DNA of 25,750 bases from positions 26,159 through 51,908 of the forward strand of contig DJYW01000117.1 in the NCBI GenBank assembly GCA_002450255.1, given 5' to 3'. Below the pieces are notes generated by a model, which did no database searches, had not been told where the DNA came from, and saw only the letters and a list, made by a program, of their open reading frames with translations. Both the position numbers and the translations under genes were made by a program. The stretch is from Gammaproteobacteria bacterium UBA6968 (GTDB lineage Bacteria > Pseudomonadota > Gammaproteobacteria > Pseudomonadales > Azotimanducaceae). Position 1 is the first letter of the stretch. Each line of letters starts with the position of its first letter. Of this stretch, positions 16,519-25,677 are shown one piece after another.

Positions 16519-17831
16519 AAATCGCTGTCTTCTTAATCGTTTCTGTAACGTTAGGTGGCCTAATCGGCATTTATTTGCTGGCCGAGCCCGGTTACTTACT
16601 GATTCGGTTGGGCAGTGTTGCGATAGAGACGACGCTAGTTGCCGCCGCTGTGGCTTTAGTCTTCTTGGGTTACGGAATTTGGTTGCTAAAAGATGTGTTT
16701 GCACTGATTTACCGAAGTTCCAAATCACTAACCGGTCTCCCCGAGCGTCATCGGCAGCGCCAGGCTGAAAGGGCCGCAGATTCGATCATCGCCGGCATGG
16801 CCCTAAAGGAATCCGCTCTGATTCGCAGCGGCCTCGTATCTATATCGCAAGGTAAGCAGTTGGATAGCCCAGAAGCTGTGCTGGCGGCCGCGGCGCAACA
16901 TACGCTGCTTGATTTACAAGACGATCAGCAATATGAAAAAGGGCTGTTTCTTGGGAAGTCGCGAAAAGCGAGCAAAATAGATACGGACAAAACCGCAGAT
17001 CAAATTTTACAAAAGAACCCTAAACATTCGCCTGTAGCCGGTTCAACAAATGGCTGGATCGCTCTGCTTCGAGCTAACGAAGCACTGCAAGCGGGTGACG
17101 CGGCACAAGCATTGGCGCACCTTTCGCGCTGCCCTGATGAAGTAAAGCGGCATGCGGTCTTTTATGCTTCGGTAGCACAATGCTACGCAAAACAGGCGGC
17201 CTGGACGAAGCTTCAGGACGCTTTGGCGAAGTGGATAAAGCTGGATCCGCTTGCCAAGCAGAGTGACCGCTATCGGGCGCTGCGCACCGCTCAACTGGTC
17301 GGTCAGACGCTACCCGATGAAAACTTAGTGGCGATTTGGAAGGCCCTATCAAAATCCGAGCGTCACGATATTGTATTGGTCCAAGGTATTGCCGAGGCTT
17401 TGGTTCTTCACCAGCGCTTTGGAATGGCTAGTACGTTGCTTGTAGATGCCTTGCGCGCTCAGTTTAATCTAGCGCTATTCTGCGATTACGCGAAGCTTCC
17501 AGAAGTATCTTCGCCGCGGGAGAAATACAACGAGGCTCTTAAAATAGTTCCCGCGAAAGGTCGAGCTGAAAGCTCGGTGCAGTCTGTGTTGGGTCAACTT
17601 GCGTTGGCAGCTGGTGATTACGAAACCGCCAGACGTCATTTTGAAGATGCATTACAACAAGCGACTAGCAACGCCAGCGACGCGACGGATTTACGAGCAA
17701 ACCCATCGGCAGAGCAAGCGTCTGTCATGGCTGATTTAGCAACCATTTATCAGGGATTGGGAAAAGTCAGTATTGAGCTGGGTGATCCGCATCGCGCTTC
17801 GCAATATTTTCTGCGCTCACTTGATCCTTAA
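16515..17831 (+). CDS. hemY: HemY-like TPR membrane protein
   Basis: This 438-residue protein has two N-terminal membrane helices (about 3-22 and 38-59) followed by a soluble helical domain. The TPR-like parts include ALQAGDAAQALAHLSRCPDE, ALAAGDYETARRHFEDALQQ and VSIELGDPHRASQYFLRSL. It is the gammaproteobacterial HemY of the hemCDXY operon, not the protoporphyrinogen oxidase also named HemY in Bacillus. The start is TTG, overlapping the hemX stop as TTGA, which indicates translational coupling. It ends the operon, 179 bp from the convergent rho. Confidence 0.88.
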   Translation: MKIAVFLIVSVTLGGLIGIYLLAEPGYLLIRLGSVAIETTLVAAAVALVFLGYGIWLLKDVFALIYRSSKSLTGLPERHRQRQAERAADSIIAGMALKESALIRSGLVSISQGKQLDSPEAVLAAAAQHTLLDLQDDQQYEKGLFLGKSRKASKIDTDKTADQILQKNPKHSPVAGSTNGWIALLRANEALQAGDAAQALAHLSRCPDEVKRHAVFYASVAQCYAKQAAWTKLQDALAKWIKLDPLAKQSDRYRALRTAQLVGQTLPDENLVAIWKALSKSERHDIVLVQGIAEALVLHQRFGMASTLLVDALRAQFNLALFCDYAKLPEVSSPREKYNEALKIVPAKGRAESSVQSVLGQLALAAGDYETARRHFEDALQQATSNASDATDLRANPSAEQASVMADLATIYQGLGKVSIELGDPHRASQYFLRSLDP

Positions 17832-18010
17832 ATAGAAACAGACATCGAGTGCTTAACTGGCCTAATACAAATGGAGCCGCTACTGATCTGGTTTTGTTGG
17901 ATCTTTTCGACGGAGCTTTCGACCGGGTTTTCAACCGGTTCTCTCTACCGCTTTTAGCTGCCCGGGTATGCTCAGACGTGATTCGATACGAATGATCGTG
18001 TTGAGGGTAC

Positions 18011-19267
18011 TTAACGTCTCATGGAGCTAAAGAATTCCTCGTTCGTGCGGGTTTCTTTCAGCTTGTCCAAGATGAATTCGATTGCAGCAACATCATCCAT
18101 ATCGTGCAGAAGCTTGCGCAAAATCCAAACACGTTGCAGTTCTTCTTCGCCCATAAGCAATTCTTCGCGGCGAGTCGCCGAGCGTCGAATATTAATGGCG
18201 GGGTAAACGCGCTTTTCGGCAATCTTTCTCTCGAGATGCAGTTCCTGATTACCCGTACCTTTAAATTCTTCGTAGATCACCTCGTCCATTTTCGAACCGG
18301 TATCTATCAAAGCCGTGGCGACAATGGTCAGGCTACCGCCCTCTTCAATATTACGAGCTGCGCCAAAGAAGCGTTTCGGTCGTTCTAAGGCATGCGCATC
18401 GACACCACCAGTTAAAACCTTGCCTGATGATGGAACGATCGTGTTGTATGCGCGTGCCAGACGCGTAATAGAATCCAGCAGAATGATGACGTCTTTCTTG
18501 TGTTCGACTAGACGCTTCGCTTTTTCAATGACCATCTCGGCAACTTGAACATGGCGTGATGGTGGTTCATCGAAAGTGGAAGCAACCACTTCGCCGCGCA
18601 CGGAGCGCTGCATCTCAGTGACCTCTTCCGGACGTTCGTCGATCAACAATACGATCAACACGGTTTCCGGATTGTTTGCTGTAATCGACTGAGCAATATT
18701 TTGCAGCACCAGCGTTTTACCGGCTTTTGGTGGTGACACGATCAGTGCTCTCTGCCCTTTACCGATGGGTGCCGCCAGGTCGATGATTCGCGCGGTCAGG
18801 TCTTCGGTGCTGCCATTGCCTCTTTCCAGCATCAGCCGCTCATCTGGGAAGAGTGGTGTCAGGTTCTCAAAAAGCACCTTATGCTTTTTGTTACTCGTTT
18901 CGCTGAAGTTAACTTCATCAACTTTGAGCAGCGCAAAGTAGCGTTCGCCGTCTTTAGGCGGCCGAATTTTGCCAGCGATGCTATCGCCAGTGCGGAGGTT
19001 AAAACGACGCACCTGGCTGGGTGAGACATAAATATCATCCGGGCCGGCGAGGTATGAACTATCCGCAGATCGTAGGAAGCCAAAGCCGTCCTGCAGAATC
19101 TCCAGCGTGCCCTCGCCATAAATGTCTTCCCCATTCTTCGATTGTTTTCGAACAATCGCGGCGATGACCTCTTGTTTGCGCGACCGGCCGACGTTCTCCA
19201 GACCCATCTCTCGAGCCATATCAATAAGTTCCGCGACGGGTTTACGTTTCAAATCTGAAAGGTGCAT
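18011..19267 (-). CDS. rho: Transcription termination factor Rho
   Basis: Rho is the hexameric ATP-dependent RNA helicase that ends transcription. From the ATG at 19267 it has 418 residues (E. coli 419), opening [18 protein letters not shown]; an ATG two codons earlier (19273) is equally possible, while a GTG at 19315 adds 16 residues foreign to the family. No clear Shine-Dalgarno precedes any of them. The N-terminal RNA-binding domain contains the RNP1 motif DGFGFLR (60-66), Walker A is PPKAGKT (179-185), Walker B is [10 protein letters not shown], and the Q-loop region and [18 protein letters not shown] are intact. It is a short classical Rho without the large insert seen in some phyla. It has its own promoter and a C-rich leader. 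Confidence 0.97.
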   Translation of the reverse strand: MHLSDLKRKPVAELIDMAREMGLENVGRSRKQEVIAAIVRKQSKNGEDIYGEGTLEILQDGFGFLRSADSSYLAGPDDIYVSPSQVRRFNLRTGDSIAGKIRPPKDGERYFALLKVDEVNFSETSNKKHKVLFENLTPLFPDERLMLERGNGSTEDLTARIIDLAAPIGKGQRALIVSPPKAGKTLVLQNIAQSITANNPETVLIVLLIDERPEEVTEMQRSVRGEVVASTFDEPPSRHVQVAEMVIEKAKRLVEHKKDVIILLDSITRLARAYNTIVPSSGKVLTGGVDAHALERPKRFFGAARNIEEGGSLTIVATALIDTGSKMDEVIYEEFKGTGNQELHLERKIAEKRVYPAINIRRSATRREELLMGEEELQRVWILRKLLHDMDDVAAIEFILDKLKETRTNEEFFSSMRR

Positions 19268-19316
19268 AGCCATAAATTTTTTTAAAACCGAAATTTTGGG
19301 GAATAGCAATCGCACG

Positions 19317-19358
19317 CGGGTGAGGAAAGGGGCGGTTGCAGTAGGGTGAGTCAGGTCG
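19317..19358 (-). promoter_or_regulatory. C-rich, G-poor leader segment, rut-like (rho mRNA)
   Basis: Read on the minus strand this 42-nt segment holds 22 C and only 5 G, with repeated CACCC, CCGCCCC and CCTCACCC pyrimidine tracts. That composition is what Rho utilisation sites show. It lies in the roughly 130-nt leader between the predicted rho promoter and the rho start, so autoregulation by premature Rho-dependent termination, as known for E. coli rho, is likely. The function is inferred from composition and position. Confidence 0.5.
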
Positions 19359-19403
19359 CCTAGAAATCGGTTCCCTCAAACCGAGGCTCGACCTGCGTCA
19401 CAT

Positions 19404-19431
19404 AGTGTAGAGATTTGGCGTAAGAGGTCAA
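19404..19431 (-). promoter_or_regulatory. Sigma-70 promoter of rho
   Basis: On the minus strand TTGACC (19431-19426) is followed after 16 bases by TACACT (19409-19404), giving a start near 19397. It is the best -35/-10 pair in the trxA-rho gap and makes a leader of about 130 nt. The remaining gap up to the trxA stop (19432-19708) holds only a weak AGCCG/CGGCT hairpin at 19628-19640 followed by TTT, perhaps a partial trxA terminator, and no gene I can support. Confidence 0.6.
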
Positions 19432-19708
19432 GAGGCTTTTAGACCTTGCTCTGGCTCGTAAATGCCGGCACCTGGACAGGGGTAATGAAGGCCCAAATCT
19501 GGGTGATAGGTATGCTTTTAGGATAACGGCAGACACGGACACACACGAAGTGACGCTCGCGACTTAGGCATAGATGCCCCGGCTCAAATCCCGCGCAAGC
19601 CTATTATCTGACAGGGCAAGGGTTTAAAGCCGGAGCGGCTGGCGCAATGCTACGTCTAAAGTGCCCGCCGAGGGAGTACGTCGAAGGCGCTCACGCCAAG
19701 CAATCTAA

Positions 19709-20035
19709 CTAGATATTGCTGTCGAGAAATGCCTGCAGCTGCGACTTAGAAAGTGCGCCGACCTTAGTCGCTTCCAGTTCGCCATTCTTGAATAGCATCA
19801 GTGTTGGGATACCGCGGATACCGTACTTTGGCGGTGTGCCTTGATTGGCGTCGATATCTAGTTTGCACACCTTGATTCGATCAGCGTATTCATCTGCTAT
19901 CTCGTCTAAGATTGGCGCGATCATTTTGCACGGTCCGCACCATTCAGCCCAGTAGTCCACCAACACGGGCTTATCTGCGCCCAAGACATCTTGTTCGAAT
20001 TCTGCGTCGCTTGTGTGAACGATGGCTTCGCTCAT
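19709..20035 (-). CDS. trxA: Thioredoxin 1
   Basis: This 108-residue cytosolic thiol-disulfide reductant of ribonucleotide reductase and other targets has the redox site WCGPC (Cys33, Cys36), the buried Asp27 ([13 protein letters not shown]), and the cis-proline in [11 protein letters not shown]. Length and motifs are those of TrxA rather than a periplasmic homologue; there is no signal peptide. GGAGAG lies just upstream of the ATG. The position immediately upstream of rho is conserved with E. coli. A -10-like TACACT at 20063-20058 would give a short 5' leader, but its -35 is poor. Confidence 0.97.
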   Translation of the reverse strand: MSEAIVHTSDAEFEQDVLGADKPVLVDYWAEWCGPCKMIAPILDEIADEYADRIKVCKLDIDANQGTPPKYGIRGIPTLMLFKNGELEATKVGALSKSQLQAFLDSNI

Positions 20036-20151
20036 TAGGTCTCTCCAAAAAGTAAAAAGTGTAGCATTACGAATGCAGCGCGTCCCACAAAGCGATGCGT
20101 CGAAACTGCCTATCCTTATAGCCCATGGCTATCTTCGACAATACTCCAGAC

Positions 20152-21198
<1,047 letters not shown>

Positions 21199-23199
21199 CT
21201 AACATTGATCAAGTTCAGCTGCCTCTAGTTCTGAGCTAGCCGCGAACCATTCTTCTTCAGCCTGCTCCAGTTGCTGCCGCTTTCGCGCTGCCTTGCTTAG
21301 TAGATCGTTTAGTTCGTTTGCCGCTAACGTGTCGTAGGTTGCCTTGTCCGCTAAGCGGCTTTCAAGCGCTTTTAACTCATTGGTTGTTGAATCTATTTGT
21401 TTCTCCAGCGCTTTAATTTTTTGCCGATGCGCGGACAGTTTGGCGCGGGCCGCAGATCGTTGTTGACGCAGCGCTTTCTTGTTACCGGCCTGGAGTAAGC
21501 CATCGAGCTGATTCGAATCAATGGCGTCACCGGCAGTCACGCTGCGGCGCGTCTCAGTGTAGTCCGCAACATCGCCCTCATAGCGATGTAACTGCCCCTC
21601 CCGCAATAACCAAAACTCGTCGACCACCTGATCTAAAAGGGTTCTATCATGAGCGACGATGATGACGGCTCCGCTAAACTCTTGTAGCGCAAGTGCAAGC
21701 GCATCGCGCATATCGAGATCAAGGTGGTTGGTGGGTTCATCAAGAATGATCATCGCTGGTTTCTGGCGAGCGAGTAATGCCAAAACCAGCCTGGCTTTTT
21801 CGCCACCCGACAAACTGGCTACGGGCCGCTCTATCATCGCCTTGGAAAACCCCCAGCCACCGAGGTAGTCACGACAACCTTGCGGGTCCATATCCGGATG
21901 TTCGCGCAGCACGCTAGCGTATGCCGTTGCCGCTAAGTCGAGGGATTCCAGCTGGTGTTGGGCAAAATAACTCACGCTGGCATGCCGTCCACGCTCTAAC
22001 GTACCTGCCAGCGCAGGGAGTTCGCCGATTAGCCCTTTCAGCAGGGTGGACTTGCCTGCGCCGTTTGCGCCTAACACGCCGATACGCGCGCCCGGAAGTA
22101 CCGTTTGTGAGACGTTGCTGAGCACCACGTGTTCGGTTTTGTTTTGACCTATACATTTAAGCTGGTTTTCGCTTTCATCTTTGGCGGTTTCATCGCCCTC
22201 GGATTTTCTGAGATCGGATTTTGGGGGATCGGTTTCAGTGAGGTAACCCAGCCGTAGGTTGCGAAACGTCAGCAGCGGGTTAGAGACCTTGTCCGGGTTT
22301 TCAAACTGCACCCGATAGTCAGAATCTGCCACCAAGGTCGCGTTAGCCTGCATTTTTTCTAACGCCTTTATACGACTCTGCACCTGCTTGGCTTTGCTGG
22401 CTTTAGCTCGGAAACGATCCACGAAAGACTGTATATGGCGTGCTTTCGCCTCGCGTTTGTTGGACTCCGCTTGCTGGCGCAACAACGCCTCGCTGCGCTG
22501 CCGTTCGAACGAAGAATAGTCTCCGCTATATGATGTCCCGCCACCGCCAGCGAGATGTAGCACATGGGTTGCCGTCGAATTTAGAAAGCCCCGGTCGTGG
22601 GCAATGATGAGCAGTGCGCCTGGGAAACGCAGTAACCATTGTTCCAACCAAAGGATCGCTTCCAGATCGAGATGGTTGGTCGGCTCGTCTAAAAGCAGCA
22701 GATCGCTGGGTGACATGAGCGCCTGAGCCAGATTGAGCCGGATGCGCCAGCCACCGGAAAATGTGTTAAATGGCTGCTGCAGCTGTTCTGCTGAAAAGCC
22801 TAGACCATGCAATATTTCACCGGCCTTGGCTTCTGCCTGATAGCCACCCAAATCCTCTAGGCGACTATATAGATCGGCTAGTGCCACCGGATCCTCGGTC
22901 GTGGTTAGAGCGGTCTGTGTTGCGCGGAGCGGTTGGTCGCCGTCGATGACGTACTCTAATGCCGGCTGAGCTGATGGGCGGACCTCTTGTGCCATATGAC
23001 CGATACGCCAGTTCGTTGGGATATCGATGGTACCGCGTGCGCCTTCCAGTTCGCCCAGGATCAGCTTGAACAAAGTGCTTTTGCCGACGCCGTTGCGACC
23101 AACCACAGCCATACGTTGGCCCGGATAAAGAACCATATCGAGATCGGCAAATAGCGTTTCGTCGCCGCGGCCGAAAGTTAGATCAGAAATACGCAGCAT
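21199..23199 (-). CDS. yheS: ABC-F family ATPase, YheS-like
   Basis: This 666-residue soluble tandem ABC ATPase belongs to the ribosome-associated ABC-F family. Cassette 1 has Walker A GRNGVGKST (34-42), signature FSGGW (147-151) and LLLLDEPTNHLD (167-178). The inter-domain linker (about 235-290) includes FVDRFRAKASKAKQVQSRIKALEKM. Cassette 2 has Walker A GANGAGKST (377-385), signature LSGGE (463-467) and IILDEPTNHLD. The C-terminal 570-660 is a charged coiled coil. Overall match and lengths fit E. coli YheS (637 residues) better than Uup or EttA. An extra charged insert of about 36 residues (320-355) interrupts the first strands of cassette 2; its DNA carries a degenerate 15-bp tandem repeat. 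No good Shine-Dalgarno is seen before the ATG, 33 bp after the ParA gene. Confidence 0.92.
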   Translation of the reverse strand: MLRISDLTFGRGDETLFADLDMVLYPGQRMAVVGRNGVGKSTLFKLILGELEGARGTIDIPTNWRIGHMAQEVRPSAQPALEYVIDGDQPLRATQTALTTTEDPVALADLYSRLEDLGGYQAEAKAGEILHGLGFSAEQLQQPFNTFSGGWRIRLNLAQALMSPSDLLLLDEPTNHLDLEAILWLEQWLLRFPGALLIIAHDRGFLNSTATHVLHLAGGGGTSYSGDYSSFERQRSEALLRQQAESNKREAKARHIQSFVDRFRAKASKAKQVQSRIKALEKMQANATLVADSDYRVQFENPDKVSNPLLTFRNLRLGYLTETDPPKSDLRKSEGDETAKDESENQLKCIGQNKTEHVVLSNVSQTVLPGARIGVLGANGAGKSTLLKGLIGELPALAGTLERGRHASVSYFAQHQLESLDLAATAYASVLREHPDMDPQGCRDYLGGWGFSKAMIERPVASLSGGEKARLVLALLARQKPAMIILDEPTNHLDLDMRDALALALQEFSGAVIIVAHDRTLLDQVVDEFWLLREGQLHRYEGDVADYTETRRSVTAGDAIDSNQLDGLLQAGNKKALRQQRSAARAKLSAHRQKIKALEKQIDSTTNELKALESRLADKATYDTLAANELNDLLSKAARKRQQLEQAEEEWFAASSELEAAELDQC
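22199..22243. repeat. Degenerate 15-bp tandem repeat inside the ABC-F gene
   Basis: Three consecutive 15-bp units start at 22199, 22214 and 22229, each opening TCGG followed by T-rich sequence: the first two share TCGGATTTT, the third reads TCGGTTTC. Because 15 is a multiple of three the frame is kept, and on the coding strand the units appear as pentapeptides such as PPKSD and LRKSE. It forms the front part of the extra insert in the protein. Confidence 0.6.
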
Positions 23200-23232
23200 A
23201 AAGGATCATCGCTGAGTCAGAGCCGAGTGAGG

Positions 23233-24006
23233 TTAGGCTTGATTGCGGTTCTCAAACGCGGCCGTTGAGACCGCCGCAGGTTGAGCTGCCTTCGGCAGGC
23301 GTCGCGAAGTAGCGTCGGCATTCGTACCGGCCTTAGGTGCGACTTTAGGTGCGAGAGGTAGTCGCGCCGCAGAGGAAGCCACCGCCGTATCAATCCAATC
23401 GACCAATTCGTACCAGGCGCGAACCTCTTTGCGAGCTGCTCGATTGGTCTTCATTTCAAAAACACTGCTACCTTGATCGATGGCTTTGCTGTAGACACTG
23501 GACTCGCGCAGCGCTGCCACATGAGGCACATTCAGGCAATGCAACAAATGCAGCATTTGCTCGTGGGTAGTAGTTGCCAGTTGCACACGATTGGTAACCA
23601 CTGCGACGGGTTTCGGTGTTGCTCGCAGCAGACGGTTAGTCACCAATTCGGTAATAAATTGTCCGCCCGCCTGAGCATCTAATGAAGCAGGTAAAAGCGG
23701 CACTACTATGACGTCGCTACGCGCTACCATTTGTTCGAGGTGCTTTGTGCTGATGTGACCGCCAGGGCCGTCGATCACGATCACATCATGATCCATACCA
23801 GATAATTCATCAAAGGAGCGAGCGAGAGTGATGTCTGCCTGCGCCTCGGAGCGCATACCTGCCCAAAGGGAACTGCTGCGTTGCGCGTCCTGGTCGAATA
23901 GACAGACGTTAGAGCCGTTGGCTGCATAGCCAGCGGCAAGGTTAGTGGCAAGCGTTGTTTTGCCACACCCGCCTTTACGATTTAACACCAAAATGGTCTT
24001 GGTCAT
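23233..24006 (-). CDS. Orphan ParA/MinD-family ATPase
   Basis: This 257-residue P-loop ATPase has the deviant Walker A NRKGGCGKTTLATNLA (signature lysine Lys11, Lys16), Walker A' region CLFDQDAQRSS (Asp40), and Walker B VIVIDGPGGH. The order is that of ParA/Soj proteins. The N-terminus starts directly at the P-loop, so there is no DNA-binding HTH domain as in large plasmid ParA. Residues about 215-257 are an Ala/Pro-rich tail with an APK repeat (DNA direct repeat at 23332-23354, period 12). No parB or centromere-like repeats lie nearby, and the neighbours are dsbB and an ABC-F gene, so it is not a standard partition locus. A cargo-positioning role is possible but unproven. It has a strong promoter of its own. 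Confidence 0.85.
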   Translation of the reverse strand: MTKTILVLNRKGGCGKTTLATNLAAGYAANGSNVCLFDQDAQRSSSLWAGMRSEAQADITLARSFDELSGMDHDVIVIDGPGGHISTKHLEQMVARSDVIVVPLLPASLDAQAGGQFITELVTNRLLRATPKPVAVVTNRVQLATTTHEQMLHLLHCLNVPHVAALRESSVYSKAIDQGSSVFEMKTNRAARKEVRAWYELVDWIDTAVASSAARLPLAPKVAPKAGTNADATSRRLPKAAQPAAVSTAAFENRNQA

Positions 24007-24087
24007 CTGTGTCTCGACTCTTTAAGCGTTGTCAGACGCGAAGCGTTTTTGTAATGAGGCGCAAGCTTTGAGCATGCTCTTTAGTCA

Positions 24088-24109
24088 CGCGCGAAATAAT
24101 ATAGCGCGC
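24088..24109. promoter_or_regulatory. GC-rich palindrome framing the -10 element (possible operator)
   Basis: CGCGCG at 24088-24093 and GCGCGC at 24104-24109 form inverted arms around an A/T-only centre that contains the -10 hexamer of the ParA-like gene promoter. Such placement is typical of a repressor operator; no candidate regulator is encoded next to it. The low sequence complexity of the arms makes chance possible. Confidence 0.35.
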
Positions 24110-24126
24110 CAGCGAAAACTTGCCAA
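24098..24126 (-). promoter_or_regulatory. Strong sigma-70 promoter of the ParA-like gene
   Basis: On the minus strand TTGGCA (24126-24121, five of six) is separated by exactly 17 bases from TATATT (24103-24098, five of six). It is among the best -35/-10 pairs in the window. Initiation near 24091 gives an 85-nt leader to the ATG at 24006. Confidence 0.7.
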
Positions 24127-24145
24127 CGTAACCCATGTTAGTGCG

Positions 24146-24646
24146 TTACTGCAGCAGCGGTCTAATGCTGCGCATTAATTGCAGCAGGCAGGCAGCACAC
24201 AGCGCTATGAAACAAAGCAAAAGCCAGCCTGGAATGCTTAATCCCAGTAGTGACCAGCTGACATTGGCACAATCGCCGGTTCCGGAGGTCATTGCTGCGA
24301 GTAGGTCGCTCAGCGGGAACGCGTCAATCATGTAGGCCAGGTCTGGTCCGCACGCAGGTACCTGATCTTTAGGGAGGCTTTGTAACCACAATTGGCGAAT
24401 AGAAAAACCCGCGCCGACAACACCCGCGATCAGCGCAGATAGCGGATAGATACCAAGGCGAGGATTATGGGTGAGCCCGACAAATGAGATGATGACCAGC
24501 AGTGCCAGCCAAATTCTCTGCATCATGCATAACGGACAGGGCGCCAGTCCCATCGCAAATTCCATAAATAGCGCTGCACACAGCAAACCGCCGCCACCAA
24601 TACAAATGGCGACAGCCCACGACTCGCAATCAATCTTATTAAGCAT
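24146..24646 (-). CDS. dsbB: Disulfide bond formation protein DsbB
   Basis: This 166-residue inner-membrane protein reoxidises DsbA and passes electrons to quinone. It has four membrane helices (about 11-32, 45-58, 66-83 and 136-156) and two periplasmic cysteine pairs: Cys37-Cys40 in APCPLCMMQR and Cys99/Cys126 in the second loop (VPACGPD ... GTGDCANVSW). This is the complete DsbB layout. The ATG at 24646 overlaps the end of the quinone oxidoreductase gene by eight bases; a TTG one codon earlier is also possible. The dsbA partner is not in the window. The overlap with an oxidoreductase gene suggests co-transcription. Confidence 0.95.
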   Translation of the reverse strand: MLNKIDCESWAVAICIGGGGLLCAALFMEFAMGLAPCPLCMMQRIWLALLVIISFVGLTHNPRLGIYPLSALIAGVVGAGFSIRQLWLQSLPKDQVPACGPDLAYMIDAFPLSDLLAAMTSGTGDCANVSWSLLGLSIPGWLLLCFIALCAACLLQLMRSIRPLLQ

Positions 24647-25619
24647 CAAACGTTACCACTACTTTACCGACAGCTCGGCGTTGCGCTAGACAGTTCAGTG
24701 CGTCTGCATAGTCACTGAGCGTATACTCCGCGCCGATTAAAGGATTAATTTTTCCGGCTTCAAAAAAGGCCATGATGTCTTCAAAGTTAGCCCTATTCTC
24801 AGCCGGGAACCGGCCGCTAAACGCGCCGTAAAAAACACCGACAACCTGGCAGCTTTTCAAAAGCACAAGGTTGGTGGGTAGCTTTGGAATATCGCCGCCG
24901 ACAAAACCGACGATTAGCACGCGACCATACCAATTGACGCATCGCATGCACTGATCAAAGAGCGGTCCGCCGACCGGGTCGTAAATCACGTCGGCCCCGT
25001 TCCCGTCAGTTAATGCCTTAACTTTTTCTTTAAGTTCGCCGTCGGCGTAGTTTATCAATTCGTCCGCGCCTGCGGTTTTTGCGATAGCGAGCTTAGCATC
25101 TGTCGATGCTGCGGCGATAACGCGAGCCCCCATCGCCTTACCCAACTCGACCGCCGCGAGGCCAACACCGCCAGCCGCGCCCAGCACCAACAGCGTTTCA
25201 CCGGGCTGCAGATTAGCCCGTTGCTTGAGGGCATAGTACGACGTGCCATAGGTGGTACTGATACCAGCTGCCACAGCAAAGCTCATAGATGCCGGTTTGC
25301 GTTTTATTAGCTGCGCCGGCGCCGCGATCTTTTCAGCGAATCCGCCGTGTCCCAATCCGCCATAAACTTCGTCACCCACTTGCCATGCTGTCACGTCTTC
25401 TGCGATGTCGGTGATTACCCCGGCAAACTCACCGCCTGGTGAAAACGGCATATTCGGTTGTGATTGATATTTACCTTCTATCATCAAAACATCTGGATAA
25501 TTCAATGCAGTTGCTTTGGTTGCGATCAGCACCTGCCCTGGCCCCAATTGCGGATCGTCGACCTCTTCTAAGGTCAGGCTTTCGGGTGGTCCGAAAGACT
25601 TGCATAGCACGGCTTGCAT
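24639..25619 (-). CDS. NADPH:quinone oxidoreductase-like MDR family protein
   Basis: This 326-residue zinc-free medium-chain dehydrogenase/reductase is of the QOR type. The start at 25619 is favoured because GGAG at about 25626-25629 lies just upstream and MQAVLCKSFGPPE is the usual family opening; the ATG at 25634 would place that site inside the gene. The GroES-like N-terminal domain contains ALNYPDVLMIEGKYQ and PGGEFAGVI. The NADP-binding Rossmann motif is LVLGAAGGVGLAAVELGKAMGA. The C-terminus has LSDYADALNCLAQRRAVGKVVV. No structural-zinc cysteine cluster is seen. The true substrate (quinone or enone) cannot be told from sequence. It overlaps dsbB. Confidence 0.9.
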   Translation of the reverse strand: MQAVLCKSFGPPESLTLEEVDDPQLGPGQVLIATKATALNYPDVLMIEGKYQSQPNMPFSPGGEFAGVITDIAEDVTAWQVGDEVYGGLGHGGFAEKIAAPAQLIKRKPASMSFAVAAGISTTYGTSYYALKQRANLQPGETLLVLGAAGGVGLAAVELGKAMGARVIAAASTDAKLAIAKTAGADELINYADGELKEKVKALTDGNGADVIYDPVGGPLFDQCMRCVNWYGRVLIVGFVGGDIPKLPTNLVLLKSCQVVGVFYGAFSGRFPAENRANFEDIMAFFEAGKINPLIGAEYTLSDYADALNCLAQRRAVGKVVVTFDA

Positions 25620-25647
25620 GGGTAGCTCCAACATTTTTGGGTTGCAG

Positions 25648-25677
25648 ACAATAGGACATTGCGCGACAGGTTGCCAG
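25648..25677 (-). promoter_or_regulatory. Possible promoter of the quinone oxidoreductase-dsbB pair
   Basis: On the minus strand CTGGCA (25677-25672) and TATTGT (25653-25648) are 18 bases apart, each matching four of six consensus positions. The start would be near 25641, about 22 bases before the preferred ATG. The rest of 25678-25750 holds nothing I can identify. Confidence 0.35.

Noticed and set aside
16515..17831. Considered HemY as protoporphyrinogen oxidase
   Set aside because: No FAD-binding dinucleotide motif; two N-terminal membrane helices plus TPR-like repeats identify the unrelated gammaproteobacterial HemY.
17921..17939. ACCGG/CCGGT dyad in the hemY-rho convergent gap as a terminator
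   Set aside because: The stem is only five base pairs with an eight-base loop and no T-run; not enough to call.
19360..19542. 60-codon minus-strand frame in the trxA-rho gap, considered as a rhoL-like leader peptide
   Set aside because: It starts upstream of the predicted rho promoter and spans it, and it has no resemblance to E. coli RhoL.
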